From: a virus
Reading direction: 5' to 3' (one strand)
DNA: 64,000 nt
Virus record (IMG/VR): IMGVR_UViG_3300032268_000986
Coordinates: 110,259-174,258 of that record
Part shown: positions 54,878 through 62,339 of the stretch, piece after piece
How the letters are laid out: each line of letters begins with the position of its first letter
Position numbering within the stretch: the stretch's first letter is position 1
The notes under the pieces: generated by a model
The model's database searches: none
Told to the model about the DNA's origin: nothing
Seen by the model: only the letters and a program-made list of their open reading frames with translations
Position numbers and translations under genes: made by a program

Positions 54878-57113
54878 CGCTGCCTACTGTTTGTGTGCTG
54901 GGGGAAATTACCACAAATTCAACTTGATCATCTACTAGATCAGCCACAACTTCGCAATCTCTAAGTTGATCAAACAAGATGCGTTTGCTGAGTGGCACAC
55001 GCAACAACTCGTCAATCTTGCGGCTCAAGGGTCTGGCACCCAACTTGCTGTCGTAGCCCTTTTTGGCCAACAAGTCCACGGCAGCTTCGCTCACAGTGAG
55101 TCGAATGTTGCGCTGGGCCAGGCTGGTTTTGAGATCGTCTACAAATTTTACCACGACCTTTTTAATGGACAAATTGTCCAGCTTTTGGAACTTGACCACT
55201 GAGTCAATACGGTTTCGCATTTCGGGCTTGAAAAACTCTTTTACTGCTCGATCATCTTCGCCGGTTTTCTCAAAGCTACCAAAGCCAATGTTGTTGGTTT
55301 CACTATCTCGGGCGCCCAGGTTTGATGTCATGATGATGATGCAGTTCTTGCAATTGGCTTTCTTGCCATTTGAACTGGTGATAACACCTTCGTCCAGCAT
55401 CTGCAACATGATGTTGGTGACGTCGGGGTGAGCCTTTTCAATCTCGTCAAACAGCACAATGGCAAAGGGATTTTTGCTGAGATCTGAAATCAGTTTGCCA
55501 CCGCCTATGTTGCCATCTTCAAAACCCACGTAGCCTGGCGGCGCACCAATCAAGCCGCTGACCGAGTGACGTTCTTGAAATTCACTCATGTCGTATTTCA
55601 GCAAGGGCATGTCAAGATTTGCACTCAACAATCGAGCCAGTTCAGTCTTGCCTGTGCCAGTGGGTCCTGTGAACAAGAAACTGGCCATGGGACGCTTGTC
55701 ATTGCCAATGCCAGCGAAGGAAATATACACACGTTCCAGCACTGTGTCCACAGCTGAATCTTGCCCGTATAACTTTTGTTTGATATTGCTTTCAAGTTCC
55801 ACAATTTTGGCTGATCGTTCGTTCTGCAGACGGTCTGTGGGCACACCGGTCACACGACTCAGTTGAGCTTCAATCAAGGCACGAGTAATGGTCACACAGC
55901 CTTGATCCCGCACACGTTCACGAGCACAGGCACCGTCAATCAAGTCAATTGATTTGTCGGGATTCTTTTTGTCATGAATGTAACGATTTGCCAGTTCCAC
56001 AGCAGTGGTCATGGCCTCGGTGTCAATCAACACATTGTGGAATGTTTCCAGGCGTGGTGAGAGACCAATCAGGATCTGTTCTGTGGTCACTGCATCGGGT
56101 TCATCAATGCTGAGCTTGTGAAAGCGGCGCATCAAGGCACGATCTTTTTCAAAGCTCTCGTAAAACTCTTCCCAGGTGGTTGATGCCACTACCTTGAGCA
56201 TGCCCTTGGTGATGGCCGGTTTCAGCATGTTGGCAAAGTCCAAGCTGGAGTTTGATCCAGAACCGGCGCCACGCATGGTGTGAGCCTCGTCGATGAACAA
56301 AATGGTCTTTTTCTTGGTCTCCAAGGCTGCAATCACCTGTTTGAATTTTTCTTCAAACTCACCGCGGTACTTTGACCCAGCCAGCAAACTACCAATTTCC
56401 AGGCTCCACACTTCGTGATCTTTGAGAAACTCGGGCACACGTCCTGCATGAATTTCCTGGGCCAGTCCATCCACAATGGCAGTTTTGCCCACGCCGGGAT
56501 CGCCCACCATGAGCACATTGGCTTTGAAGCGTCGAGCCAACACCGTGATCATGTCTGACAGTTCGGTGCTGCGACCAATCATGGGTTCCAGTTGATTTTT
56601 TGCAGCACGAGCAGACAAATTCATGCAGTATTCTTCCAGCACAGCATCGGCCTGTTGCTCAGACATCACTGCCGAAGATTCTTGACTGTAGTTTTTGCTC
56701 CAGAACTCAACAAATTCTGCTTTCTTCACTCCATACTTGAGCAAGAAATAGTGTGCATGACTGTTGGTTTCGGCCATGATAGACAGATACAAGTCAATCG
56801 TGGTCAATTGACGTCGTCCAGTAAACATCACTTGTACATTGGCGCGATTAAAAATGCGTTCCAGTGACTGTGTTTTTTTAGGTTGTGTGTCTGGAGTGTT
56901 GCTGATCATGCCCACTAGACTGCCAAGATATGCTGTTATGTCAGCATCCAGGTTGACCACGTCGGCACCAAAGCGTTCCAGAGTCTTACGGAATGGGTCA
57001 AATCGAATCATGCTCAACAACAGGTGTTCAGTCAGCACATACTCGTGTTTTTGGTCACGAGCAATTTTCACGGCCTGTTCAACAACAAATTCAATATCGG
57101 GGCTATTTTGCAT
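54849..57113 (-). CDS. clpA: ClpA-like AAA+ unfoldase with ClpP-docking loop (754 aa)
   Basis: An N-terminal Clp repeat domain (T-E-H-L-L-L-S-M-I), first ATPase domain (G-D-P-G-V-G-K-T, F-I-D-E-A-H), second ATPase domain (G-P-T-G-T-G-K-T, L-F-D-E-I-E-K-A-H) and the C-terminal small domain (K-L-G-A-R-P-L-S-R). I-G-F occurs at the position of the ClpP-binding IGL/IGF loop, before K-P-E-M-R-N-R-I-D. No ClpB coiled-coil insert, so it is ClpA/C type. It could direct host ClpP to chosen substrates. AAGGAACC precedes the start at 57113. Confidence 0.92.
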   Translation of the reverse strand: MQNSPDIEFVVEQAVKIARDQKHEYVLTEHLLLSMIRFDPFRKTLERFGADVVNLDADITAYLGSLVGMISNTPDTQPKKTQSLERIFNRANVQVMFTGRRQLTTIDLYLSIMAETNSHAHYFLLKYGVKKAEFVEFWSKNYSQESSAVMSEQQADAVLEEYCMNLSARAAKNQLEPMIGRSTELSDMITVLARRFKANVLMVGDPGVGKTAIVDGLAQEIHAGRVPEFLKDHEVWSLEIGSLLAGSKYRGEFEEKFKQVIAALETKKKTILFIDEAHTMRGAGSGSNSSLDFANMLKPAITKGMLKVVASTTWEEFYESFEKDRALMRRFHKLSIDEPDAVTTEQILIGLSPRLETFHNVLIDTEAMTTAVELANRYIHDKKNPDKSIDLIDGACARERVRDQGCVTITRALIEAQLSRVTGVPTDRLQNERSAKIVELESNIKQKLYGQDSAVDTVLERVYISFAGIGNDKRPMASFLFTGPTGTGKTELARLLSANLDMPLLKYDMSEFQERHSVSGLIGAPPGYVGFEDGNIGGGKLISDLSKNPFAIVLFDEIEKAHPDVTNIMLQMLDEGVITSSNGKKANCKNCIIIMTSNLGARDSETNNIGFGSFEKTGEDDRAVKEFFKPEMRNRIDSVVKFQKLDNLSIKKVVVKFVDDLKTSLAQRNIRLTVSEAAVDLLAKKGYDSKLGARPLSRKIDELLRVPLSKRILFDQLRDCEVVADLVDDQVEFVVISPSTQTVGSDGIIRLDNI

Positions 57114-57169
57114 ATGGTTCCTTGAAATACTTTCAATAATTTTAACACACTGGCCTGGCTGATGCAACC

Positions 57170-57970
57170 TTATTGGCAGTGTTCCTTGATGGCCTGTGTC
57201 ACAGCGTCGGGCACATGATCGGGTATGTATGCTGTCAGGCGCAGCATGAGATCGCCACGACCTGTGCCAGAATCTTGCAGTCCACGCTGTCGCAGCCGCA
57301 TCACAGTTCCAGGTTGGCTGGCAGCAGGTATGTTGATGGTCAGTTCATTGCCCAAAAAATCACTCAGGTCAACATCGCCGCCTGTGATCAATTTCCAGAT
57401 TGAAATCCTAAAATCAGTGTGCAAGTTCAAACCATCTCGGCGCCACGCAGGATCGGGCTGCACTCGATACTGCACCACAAGGTCTTGTCCCCCGGGCGCT
57501 ACACCACTGTATTGTACATTGTCCCCGTCCTGGATACCACGGGGCACTGAAATTTCCACAGTGGTGGTACCGGCACTGCTGCCAATGGACACACGTCGAG
57601 TGGATCCCAGTGCAACATCACGCAACTGTATAGTGACCGACATGCGAACATGACTGCGTCGAGGCTGTGCGCCACCGGGAAATCCTCCAGTGAATCCACC
57701 CTGACGAAACATGCTGAACAAGTCATTGATGTCCACTCCAGCCGGGTGAAACCCACCACCCCCGCCGCCCTGGAATGGCGAGGGATTGTCATAGGCTGCT
57801 CGTTTGTTGGGATCACTCAGGGTGTCATAGGCTACCTGAATTTCTTGAAATCGAGCTGTGTCGCCACCTTTGTCGGGATGATGCTGGCTGGCCAGTCGAC
57901 GGAAAGCACGTTTGATTTCATCGGCAGCAGCGGTTCGAGCAACTCCTAGAGTTGCATAGTGATCGGTCAT
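57170..57970 (-). CDS. DnaJ/CbpA-type J-domain co-chaperone (266 aa)
   Basis: J-domain at residues 1-65 with Y-x-x-L-G-V, H-H-P-D-K and the F-x-x-I-x-x-A-Y-x-x-L segment. A Gly/Phe-rich region follows (F-Q-G-G-G-G-G-G-F), then two substrate-binding beta domains, and no zinc-finger, like CbpA or class II DnaJ. The start at 57970 has GGACC upstream and a promoter at 57994-58022. It directly precedes the ClpA-like gene, so the pair probably acts together with host DnaK on phage or host proteins. Confidence 0.9.
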   Translation of the reverse strand: MTDHYATLGVARTAAADEIKRAFRRLASQHHPDKGGDTARFQEIQVAYDTLSDPNKRAAYDNPSPFQGGGGGGFHPAGVDINDLFSMFRQGGFTGGFPGGAQPRRSHVRMSVTIQLRDVALGSTRRVSIGSSAGTTTVEISVPRGIQDGDNVQYSGVAPGGQDLVVQYRVQPDPAWRRDGLNLHTDFRISIWKLITGGDVDLSDFLGNELTINIPAASQPGTVMRLRQRGLQDSGTGRGDLMLRLTAYIPDHVPDAVTQAIKEHCQ

Positions 57971-57993
57971 AGAAAAGGTCCAGTACAACATTA

Positions 57994-58022
57994 ATTATAC
58001 TGGACCTGCGGATGATAATCAA
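57994..58022 (-). promoter_or_regulatory. Sigma70-type promoter of the dnaJ/clpA operon
   Basis: TTGATT (58017-58022), 17-base spacer, TATAAT (57994-57999) on the minus strand, about 24 bases before the J-protein start. Confidence 0.65.
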
Positions 58023-58241
58023 TTATTTTTTGACTGGAACTGCTGTGGTGTCTTCGAGTTTTTTGTGAACTTTGACTTCTTTGCAATTCTGTTTGACTTT
58101 GCCAGTCTTGGCATCCTTGACTGGTTGACCTTGTTTGTCCTTGACATCCACACAGACTTGTTTGGTTTCTTTCTTGGGCTCGTCAGCAATGACAAATTGA
58201 CTACCTAGAGCTAGTGTTAATGCGATCAATAAGTGTTTCAT
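58023..58241 (-). CDS. Small secreted or periplasmic protein (72 aa)
   Basis: M-K-H-L-L-I-A-L-T-L-A-L-G-S-Q-F-V-I-A-D is a Sec-type signal peptide with likely cleavage after V-I-A. The mature part is very Lys-rich with two Cys (V-C-V-D and N-C-K). AGGAT precedes the ATG. Position upstream of the chaperone operon and downstream of the holin-like cassette suggests an envelope or lysis role, but no family is known. Confidence 0.62.
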   Translation of the reverse strand: MKHLLIALTLALGSQFVIADEPKKETKQVCVDVKDKQGQPVKDAKTGKVKQNCKEVKVHKKLEDTTAVPVKK

Positions 58242-58243
58242 GT

Positions 58244-58587
58244 TTAATCCTGTTTAAGTTTACCGACTGAGTTTTTTATACCTAATCGGTCCTCGAGTAT
58301 AGCAATGTGCTGACGATTTTCAGCAATCATGTCACGATTACGTTGAATCTCTTTTTCAAGATCTTGGCGTAGTTTTTCTCTAGCAAGTTCAGCACCGGTG
58401 TTTGTGGCCTGCTTGTTGTCCGTGGTCACTACCAGACTTACTTTCTGGTTGAGGATTGTGACATCGTGCTGTATTGCCCCAGGGCCGAAATCAAGTAACC
58501 TGTTGAACCAATCAGCAGTGGTAAGAGAGCAAACAACAGTTTCTCTATAAATGCACCCTTGGCGCTTTCTTTGTTTTCATCTGCCAT
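58244..58587 (-). pseudogene. Membrane-anchored coiled-coil gene split by a frameshift
   Basis: From ATG 58587 (AAGGAAAAT upstream) frame 1 encodes MADENKESAKGAFIEKLLFA with a membrane helix and stops at 58438 after 49 aa. A second frame gives a coiled coil (A-I-Q-H-D-V-T-I-L-N-Q-K-V-S-L-V-V) running to 58244. Reading back one base at the C4 run at 58477-58480 (G4 on the coding strand) joins them into a plausible 114-residue lysis-type membrane protein. It could be a real deletion, a sequencing error or a programmed -1 shift. Otherwise the coiled-coil part would need an internal GTG at 58429. Confidence 0.55.
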
Positions 58588-58611
58588 TTTATTTTCCTTT
58601 ATAGTTTTTGT

Positions 58612-59181
58612 TTACCGTTCTGGAAACGGTGGAATTATCGGGGCTGGTTTTCCGCCCCATCCGGCAACGACTTCTGTGAGCATAGGCGCTGGTGCTCCAA
58701 GGCCTGCACTACTACCATAGCCTGTTGTAGGTGCGCTTCCAAAGCCGCTTCCGCCGCCCAGGGGTTGTGTTCCCCAGGACTGTGTGACTGTGGTTGCTGT
58801 TGGTGTACCGAACATACTGGTTGTGGACTGTCCCACTGGCGGCGGTGGCGTGTATGTTGTTCCGACATTTGATGGTAGGGTGATTCCGCCATTGTTGGCT
58901 CCTGACATTTTTTCCTGTGTGCGACCATAGGCTGCGATACCCAGCACAGCACCCATGGCAATGTGGAACAAGCCGGCACCCTGCAAGGTAATGGGTTGCC
59001 ACTGTATGTTGACCTGGCCTTTGCTCACAGCCTGCAACAGACTCCACAGTATGGGAAACAACACAAAGTCCATGACACAAACCAGCATGTACATCCAACC
59101 CATCATGGGTCGCCATTTTGAGTTCATCCAGTCTTCTTTTTTCTTTTCTGACTCACTCATGGGTTTTTGTTCTTCTGTCAT
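58612..59181 (-). CDS. Holin-like membrane protein (189 aa)
   Basis: W-R-P-M-M-G-W-M-Y-M-L-V-C-V-M-D-F-V-L-F-P and A-G-L-F-H-I-A-M-G-A-V-L-G-I-A-A-Y-G-R-T-Q-E-K are two membrane helices separated by W-Q-P-I. The N-terminus is charged (E-S-E-K-K-K-E-D-W), and the C-terminal 90 residues are Gly/Thr/Pro-rich. This matches the plan of 3-TM type phage holins (S-x-W-R-P start). It is near the endolysin gene. AAGGAG precedes the ATG. Confidence 0.65.
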   Translation of the reverse strand: MTEEQKPMSESEKKKEDWMNSKWRPMMGWMYMLVCVMDFVLFPILWSLLQAVSKGQVNIQWQPITLQGAGLFHIAMGAVLGIAAYGRTQEKMSGANNGGITLPSNVGTTYTPPPPVGQSTTSMFGTPTATTVTQSWGTQPLGGGSGFGSAPTTGYGSSAGLGAPAPMLTEVVAGWGGKPAPIIPPFPER

Positions 59182-59207
59182 GCCAGCTCCTTGTGTAACA
59201 AAAGTAT

Positions 59208-59990
59208 TTACCGTCCAACGTAGATTTGGGGCAGAGCGTCTTGCGCACGTTGTTGTTCTGTGCGGGGGAACAGCCCTGGTCCATATTGAGGATACTTTTG
59301 CTGGCGGTCATGTGCTACCCACACAAACACTCCGCCCATGACAAATACTATTGTAATGATGGCAACACCTATTGTGAATTCTTCTCTGAGTTGTTTCAAT
59401 CTGGCCTGACGCCGTCGTTGCTGGGCTTCGTGTACCTTCATTTGTTTTATCACAAGAGTCTGTTGTTCTGCACTCATTTGTTTCATCATTTCTTCTACTT
59501 CGGTGTACAGCGCACCCAGTTCTGGCGGGCTTTGATAGATCATTAATTCCCGTAGTTCAACTTCCATTTGTTGCAGTTGTTTGCGCATGAGCACACGTTG
59601 TAGAGCACGTTTGCCCAGACTGTCATCGCCGGTGTAAATTTCACGCCGGGCTCGACGTTCTTGTTCGTCAAATATGGCCATGCACTTGTAGAAGTTGTCA
59701 TAGTATGTGCCCAGGTGATTGCCAATTTCTTGATAGACACTGCTGTGATCGCCTGCATTGGCTTTTTTGTTTAGATCTATTACACGATTCTTTTCTTCTA
59801 TGTAGGCATTCTTTTGTGCCACAGTGGCAGGTTTTTCAGGAGGATAGAGTTTTTGAAACTGACTGTCAAGATCCTTGAGGACATCACGGACTTCACCGGC
59901 AGCGCCTTTGATGTCTTTGTAAAGTTTACATCCTGCCTTGACAGCGGACACAGCCCCGTTGGCCAGGGCAAATAATGTTAAGGGATCCAT
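59208..59990 (-). CDS. Conserved phage protein with C-terminal membrane helix (260 aa)
   Basis: Starts M-D-P-L-T-L-F-A-L-A-N-G-A-V-S-A-V-K-A-G-C-K-L-Y-K-D, long helical/coiled-coil body (L-Y-P-P-E-K, G-K-R-A-L-Q-R-V-L-M-R-K-Q-L), and a hydrophobic segment around residue 207 (V-A-I-I-T-I-V-F-V-M-G-G-V-F-V). The layout recurs in T4-like marine phages next to lysis and tail genes. The ATG is 6 bases from a TATAAAAA box and has no Shine-Dalgarno. Possibly a spanin-like or lysis-associated protein; not proven. Confidence 0.65.
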   Translation of the reverse strand: MDPLTLFALANGAVSAVKAGCKLYKDIKGAAGEVRDVLKDLDSQFQKLYPPEKPATVAQKNAYIEEKNRVIDLNKKANAGDHSSVYQEIGNHLGTYYDNFYKCMAIFDEQERRARREIYTGDDSLGKRALQRVLMRKQLQQMEVELRELMIYQSPPELGALYTEVEEMMKQMSAEQQTLVIKQMKVHEAQQRRRQARLKQLREEFTIGVAIITIVFVMGGVFVWVAHDRQQKYPQYGPGLFPRTEQQRAQDALPQIYVGR

Positions 59991-59996
59991 TTTTGA

Positions 59997-60004
59997 TTTT
60001 TATA
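59997..60004 (-). promoter_or_regulatory. Late-promoter-like box TATAAAAA, 6 bases before a start
   Basis: One mismatch to TATAAATA on the minus strand, 6 bases before the ATG at 59990. It lies right after the terminator at 60023-60049, so it begins a new transcript. Confidence 0.5.
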
Positions 60005-60022
60005 TTCCCAGCAGCAGTCATG

Positions 60023-60049
60023 AAAAAGCCCTGTAAGTATTTACAGGGC
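60023..60049 (-). terminator. Intrinsic terminator
   Basis: On the minus strand a 9-bp stem (GCCCTGTAA / TTACAGGGC) with a 4-base loop is followed by TTTTT. It ends the transcript of the gene at 60077-60622. Confidence 0.85.
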
Positions 60050-60076
60050 CCGGGATTTATATTAAATGCAGGTTTA

Positions 60077-60622
60077 TTAAATTGCCGGGATCCACAGCCA
60101 ATAGCCCTGGGCCATCAGCACCAGTCCAACTGCGCCCACCGCCAGGCTGACATGATACATGCGATTGTTCACGGTCAAAATACTGGCACTCAGCAACACA
60201 ATGGCCAGTTGGAACAGCATGCCTGAAAATGTCAACCATGGGCCATGAGCTCTGGCAGCTTCACGTGCAGCTTCTTGTGCTCGTGCTTTGGCCAGCAGTT
60301 CCCGCTTGCCTTCGCCGGTGTCGGGTTCACTTTCGTAACGAGCAATTTTGGCTTCAAGTTTGGCAATGCGAGCAGTGTCTGTGCCTTTGCGAGCTTCTTC
60401 CAACTGTCCTTCGGCAAGAGTTTGTTTGATACTCTTGCTTTGATAGAATCCGTAAGTGTTGCTGGCCTGTAACAGATTGGTCTGTGCTGTGCTGCTGAAT
60501 CCGTTGGCAAGATAGGTATTGGCTGCTAAAAACAGCGCCATGAACACAATGACCAAGCCGGCCTTATCCTTGATCAGTGCTTCACGTTCACTGCGACTCA
60601 GATGTTTGTTTTCTTCTGTCAT
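60077..60622 (-). CDS. DUF4337-like membrane protein (181 aa)
   Basis: V-I-V-F-M-A-L-F-L-A-A-N-T-Y-L-A-N-G-F near the start is followed by Q-T-N-L-L-Q-A-S-N-T-Y-G-F-Y-Q-S-K-S-I-K-Q, the DUF4337 signature, a charged coiled coil (residues 75-125), and two more membrane helices. Function of the family is unknown. AAGGAAAAC precedes the ATG. Ends in a clear terminator. Confidence 0.72.
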   Translation of the reverse strand: MTEENKHLSRSEREALIKDKAGLVIVFMALFLAANTYLANGFSSTAQTNLLQASNTYGFYQSKSIKQTLAEGQLEEARKGTDTARIAKLEAKIARYESEPDTGEGKRELLAKARAQEAAREAARAHGPWLTFSGMLFQLAIVLLSASILTVNNRMYHVSLAVGAVGLVLMAQGYWLWIPAI

Positions 60623-60645
60623 TTTGTTTTCCTTTTTTGTATTTA

Positions 60646-60771
60646 TTAACCAGGTAAAAATCTAAAACCATCAACCAGCCATGAGGCAATGATCACGCCA
60701 CAAATGATTTTGAGTAATTTGTCAACGTTATCTTTGTAATCAAAGACTTCATATTTGTGTTCGGGCTTCAT
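60646..60771 (-). CDS. Small membrane protein (41 aa)
   Basis: Encodes MKPEHKYEVFDYKDNVDKLL followed by K-I-I-C-G-V-I-I-A-S-W-L-V-D-G, a single membrane helix with a charged N-terminal segment. The start overlaps the previous gene's stop (ATGA) and the stop TAA at 60648-60646 is followed by a TAAATA box 20 bases before the next gene. Possibly a lysis accessory or membrane anchor. Not detectable by long-ORF methods. Confidence 0.6.
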   Translation of the reverse strand: MKPEHKYEVFDYKDNVDKLLKIICGVIIASWLVDGFRFLPG

Positions 60772-61265
60772 CTACTGCAACTCCTAGATGTTTGGCAATA
60801 CTGCATGAGTTCATACAAACCCCAGGCCATGCCCACCAGTGCAACAATGGCCAAAAACACTGCAATGACTATTTCTGTAGTTTCCTCTATCTCTCTCTTG
60901 CGTTTTGCAGCAGCTTCCTTTTCTCTTCTGGCATCATGGGCAGCTTCAAGATCCATGGATTGCGACCTTGCTTTGATTTTATTCCATACGTCAACCTTGC
61001 CAGCTTGCATGAACAGCAGTTGCAATTCTTTTTCAAACCGGGCGGCCTGGTCCAAGGCCATTTCAATTTCAATTGCCGCTGCCATGCTGGACTTCTTGCC
61101 ACTGGTTTTGGCCTGTACTGCGGCCTTGGTTGCATTGCTTTTGGCATCAAAATACTTGCCCAACACCGGGCCCAGGGATGAAACATCATCCACGGTTTTT
61201 GATACTTTCTTGATTAACGCAACAGCGGATTGTATGCCTGCCAGTGCGGTGATTGGATCAATCAT
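60768..61265 (-). CDS. Conserved phage coiled-coil protein with C-terminal membrane helix (165 aa)
   Basis: M-I-D-P-I-T-A-L-A-G-I-Q-S-A-V-A-L-I-K-K opens a helical protein, S-L-G-P-V-L-G-K-Y-F-D-A-K and K-V-D-V-W-N-K-I-K follow, and a basic coiled coil runs to a C-terminal helix (I-A-V-F-L-A-I-V-A-L-V-G-M-A-W). This is a conserved protein of T4-like marine phages, paired with the 260-aa protein of similar start. AAGGAAAG precedes the ATG, which overlaps the previous stop. Confidence 0.68.
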   Translation of the reverse strand: MIDPITALAGIQSAVALIKKVSKTVDDVSSLGPVLGKYFDAKSNATKAAVQAKTSGKKSSMAAAIEIEMALDQAARFEKELQLLFMQAGKVDVWNKIKARSQSMDLEAAHDARREKEAAAKRKREIEETTEIVIAVFLAIVALVGMAWGLYELMQYCQTSRSCSR

Positions 61266-61486
61266 TTTTTTCTTTCCTTGTCAGGTTCTTTTTTGTGCCA
61301 CTCCAAGCAAACCACAGTTCTATTGTATACATCACCGGTCCAGGTCCATCTAATGCACCTGGGCGGTGGTTCAGATTTGTTGGCTAGCAATGGTTGTGCT
61401 GCCTGAGGTTGAGGCGGTGTAATGGTTTGTGATGACGTGTTGATAAACGCCATGACTGCAACAGCAGCAATGATGGGTTTATTCAT
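61262..61486 (-). CDS. Small secreted phage protein (74 aa)
   Basis: M-N-K-P-I-I-A-A-V-A-V-M-A-F-I-N is a signal-peptide-like start; the mature part has P-P-P-R-C-I-R-W-T-W-T-G-D-V-Y-N-R-T-V-V-C-L-E-W with two Cys. The start at 61486 has GGAG upstream; a longer reading would overlap the 39-aa gene. Probably exported, near endolysin and holin-like genes; could be a periplasmic lysis factor. Confidence 0.65.
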   Translation of the reverse strand: MNKPIIAAVAVMAFINTSSQTITPPQPQAAQPLLANKSEPPPRCIRWTWTGDVYNRTVVCLEWHKKEPDKERKK

Positions 61487-61565
61487 GGCTCCGGCCCTTT
61501 GTATACGCTCGATCTTTGCCGAGTCTATATACTTACAAGGGCCGGGGTTGAACTTTACAGTGTGT

Positions 61566-61685
61566 TTATTGATCTTTTCGAAATGCAGCAATCACACGTG
61601 CCTGTATGCGCTTGGCAAATTCGGGTTGAGGAAAATTCCATCCAATAAATGCGCCCAATACCAACCAAAATAGTGTTTCCAACAT
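61566..61685 (-). CDS. Small membrane protein (39 aa)
   Basis: MLETLFWLVLGAFIGWNFPQ, then basic F-A-K-R-I-Q-A-R-V. One membrane helix followed by a positive tail. The start at 61685 is 4 bases after the endolysin stop, with GGGAG and TATAAATC just upstream. Short proteins of this type recur beside endolysins in T4-like phages. Too short for standard ORF cut-offs. Confidence 0.65.
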   Translation of the reverse strand: MLETLFWLVLGAFIGWNFPQPEFAKRIQARVIAAFRKDQ

Positions 61686-61688
61686 GAT

Positions 61689-62309
61689 TTATACTCCCAG
61701 TACGTGTAATGCGTGTTCGGTGTGCTTGACACGATCTTCTAGACCAATGTATCCACCGTTGATGGCTCGTGTGAGGCCACGCACATCATTGGCGTCGGCA
61801 AAACGATTCAGGTTGTTTTGTTCCCAGTACCAACAGGCGCTTTGAGCAGCACCTTCAAATGTGTGCAGATATTCACTGGCTTCTTCTGTGGAGATTTCCA
61901 AGCTGCCGGCAAAGAATGTGTAGTTGTCCCGGCCTGTGAGCTGTATCAAGCCACGACCACAGTAGCGATATCCATCGCCTGATGCTTCGTCACCATTGCC
62001 CATGCGGCTGGCGTAGACTCGGTTGGCAATCTTTTCTGGTTTGTTGGCATATTGTGCCGCCAGTTCAGCTGTGGGAAAATACCGGGGAAATGTCTTTTGC
62101 AGGCTGGCAGCACGATAGTTGAGATTCTCTTTGATAAACACAAAGTTGCCCGACTCGTGTGCGCACTGTGCTACAAAATGTGCCACACGCAAGGGTGTGT
62201 TGATGTCATAGTCAGGCAGCAGTTGACTCAGTGCGTCATACCAGTTGTTGATATAAGGGTTCTTGACCATCTGCTTCAGCTGCGGTAGTGTTAGAATACA
62301 TTCACTCAT
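61689..62309 (-). CDS. GH19-type endolysin (206 aa)
   Basis: Chitinase-like lysozyme that cuts peptidoglycan: C-A-H-E-S-G-N-F (first catalytic Glu), K-E-N-L-N-Y, Y-A-S-R-M-G-N-G-D, and Y-C-G-R-G-L-I-Q-L-T-G-R-D-N-Y. The Glu pair and G-R-G-L-I-Q-L-T-G-R block are diagnostic. No signal peptide, so it needs a holin or spanin-type partner; the holin-like and small membrane genes lie just downstream. GGAGCCCACC precedes the ATG. Confidence 0.92.
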   Translation of the reverse strand: MSECILTLPQLKQMVKNPYINNWYDALSQLLPDYDINTPLRVAHFVAQCAHESGNFVFIKENLNYRAASLQKTFPRYFPTAELAAQYANKPEKIANRVYASRMGNGDEASGDGYRYCGRGLIQLTGRDNYTFFAGSLEISTEEASEYLHTFEGAAQSACWYWEQNNLNRFADANDVRGLTRAINGGYIGLEDRVKHTEHALHVLGV

Positions 62310-62339
62310 GGTGGGCTCCTTGTTTGATTTATTTTGTTA

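Noticed and set aside
61487-61591. Longer N-terminus for the small secreted protein
   Set aside because: It would overlap a 39-aa coding gene and lacks the Shine-Dalgarno found at 61486.
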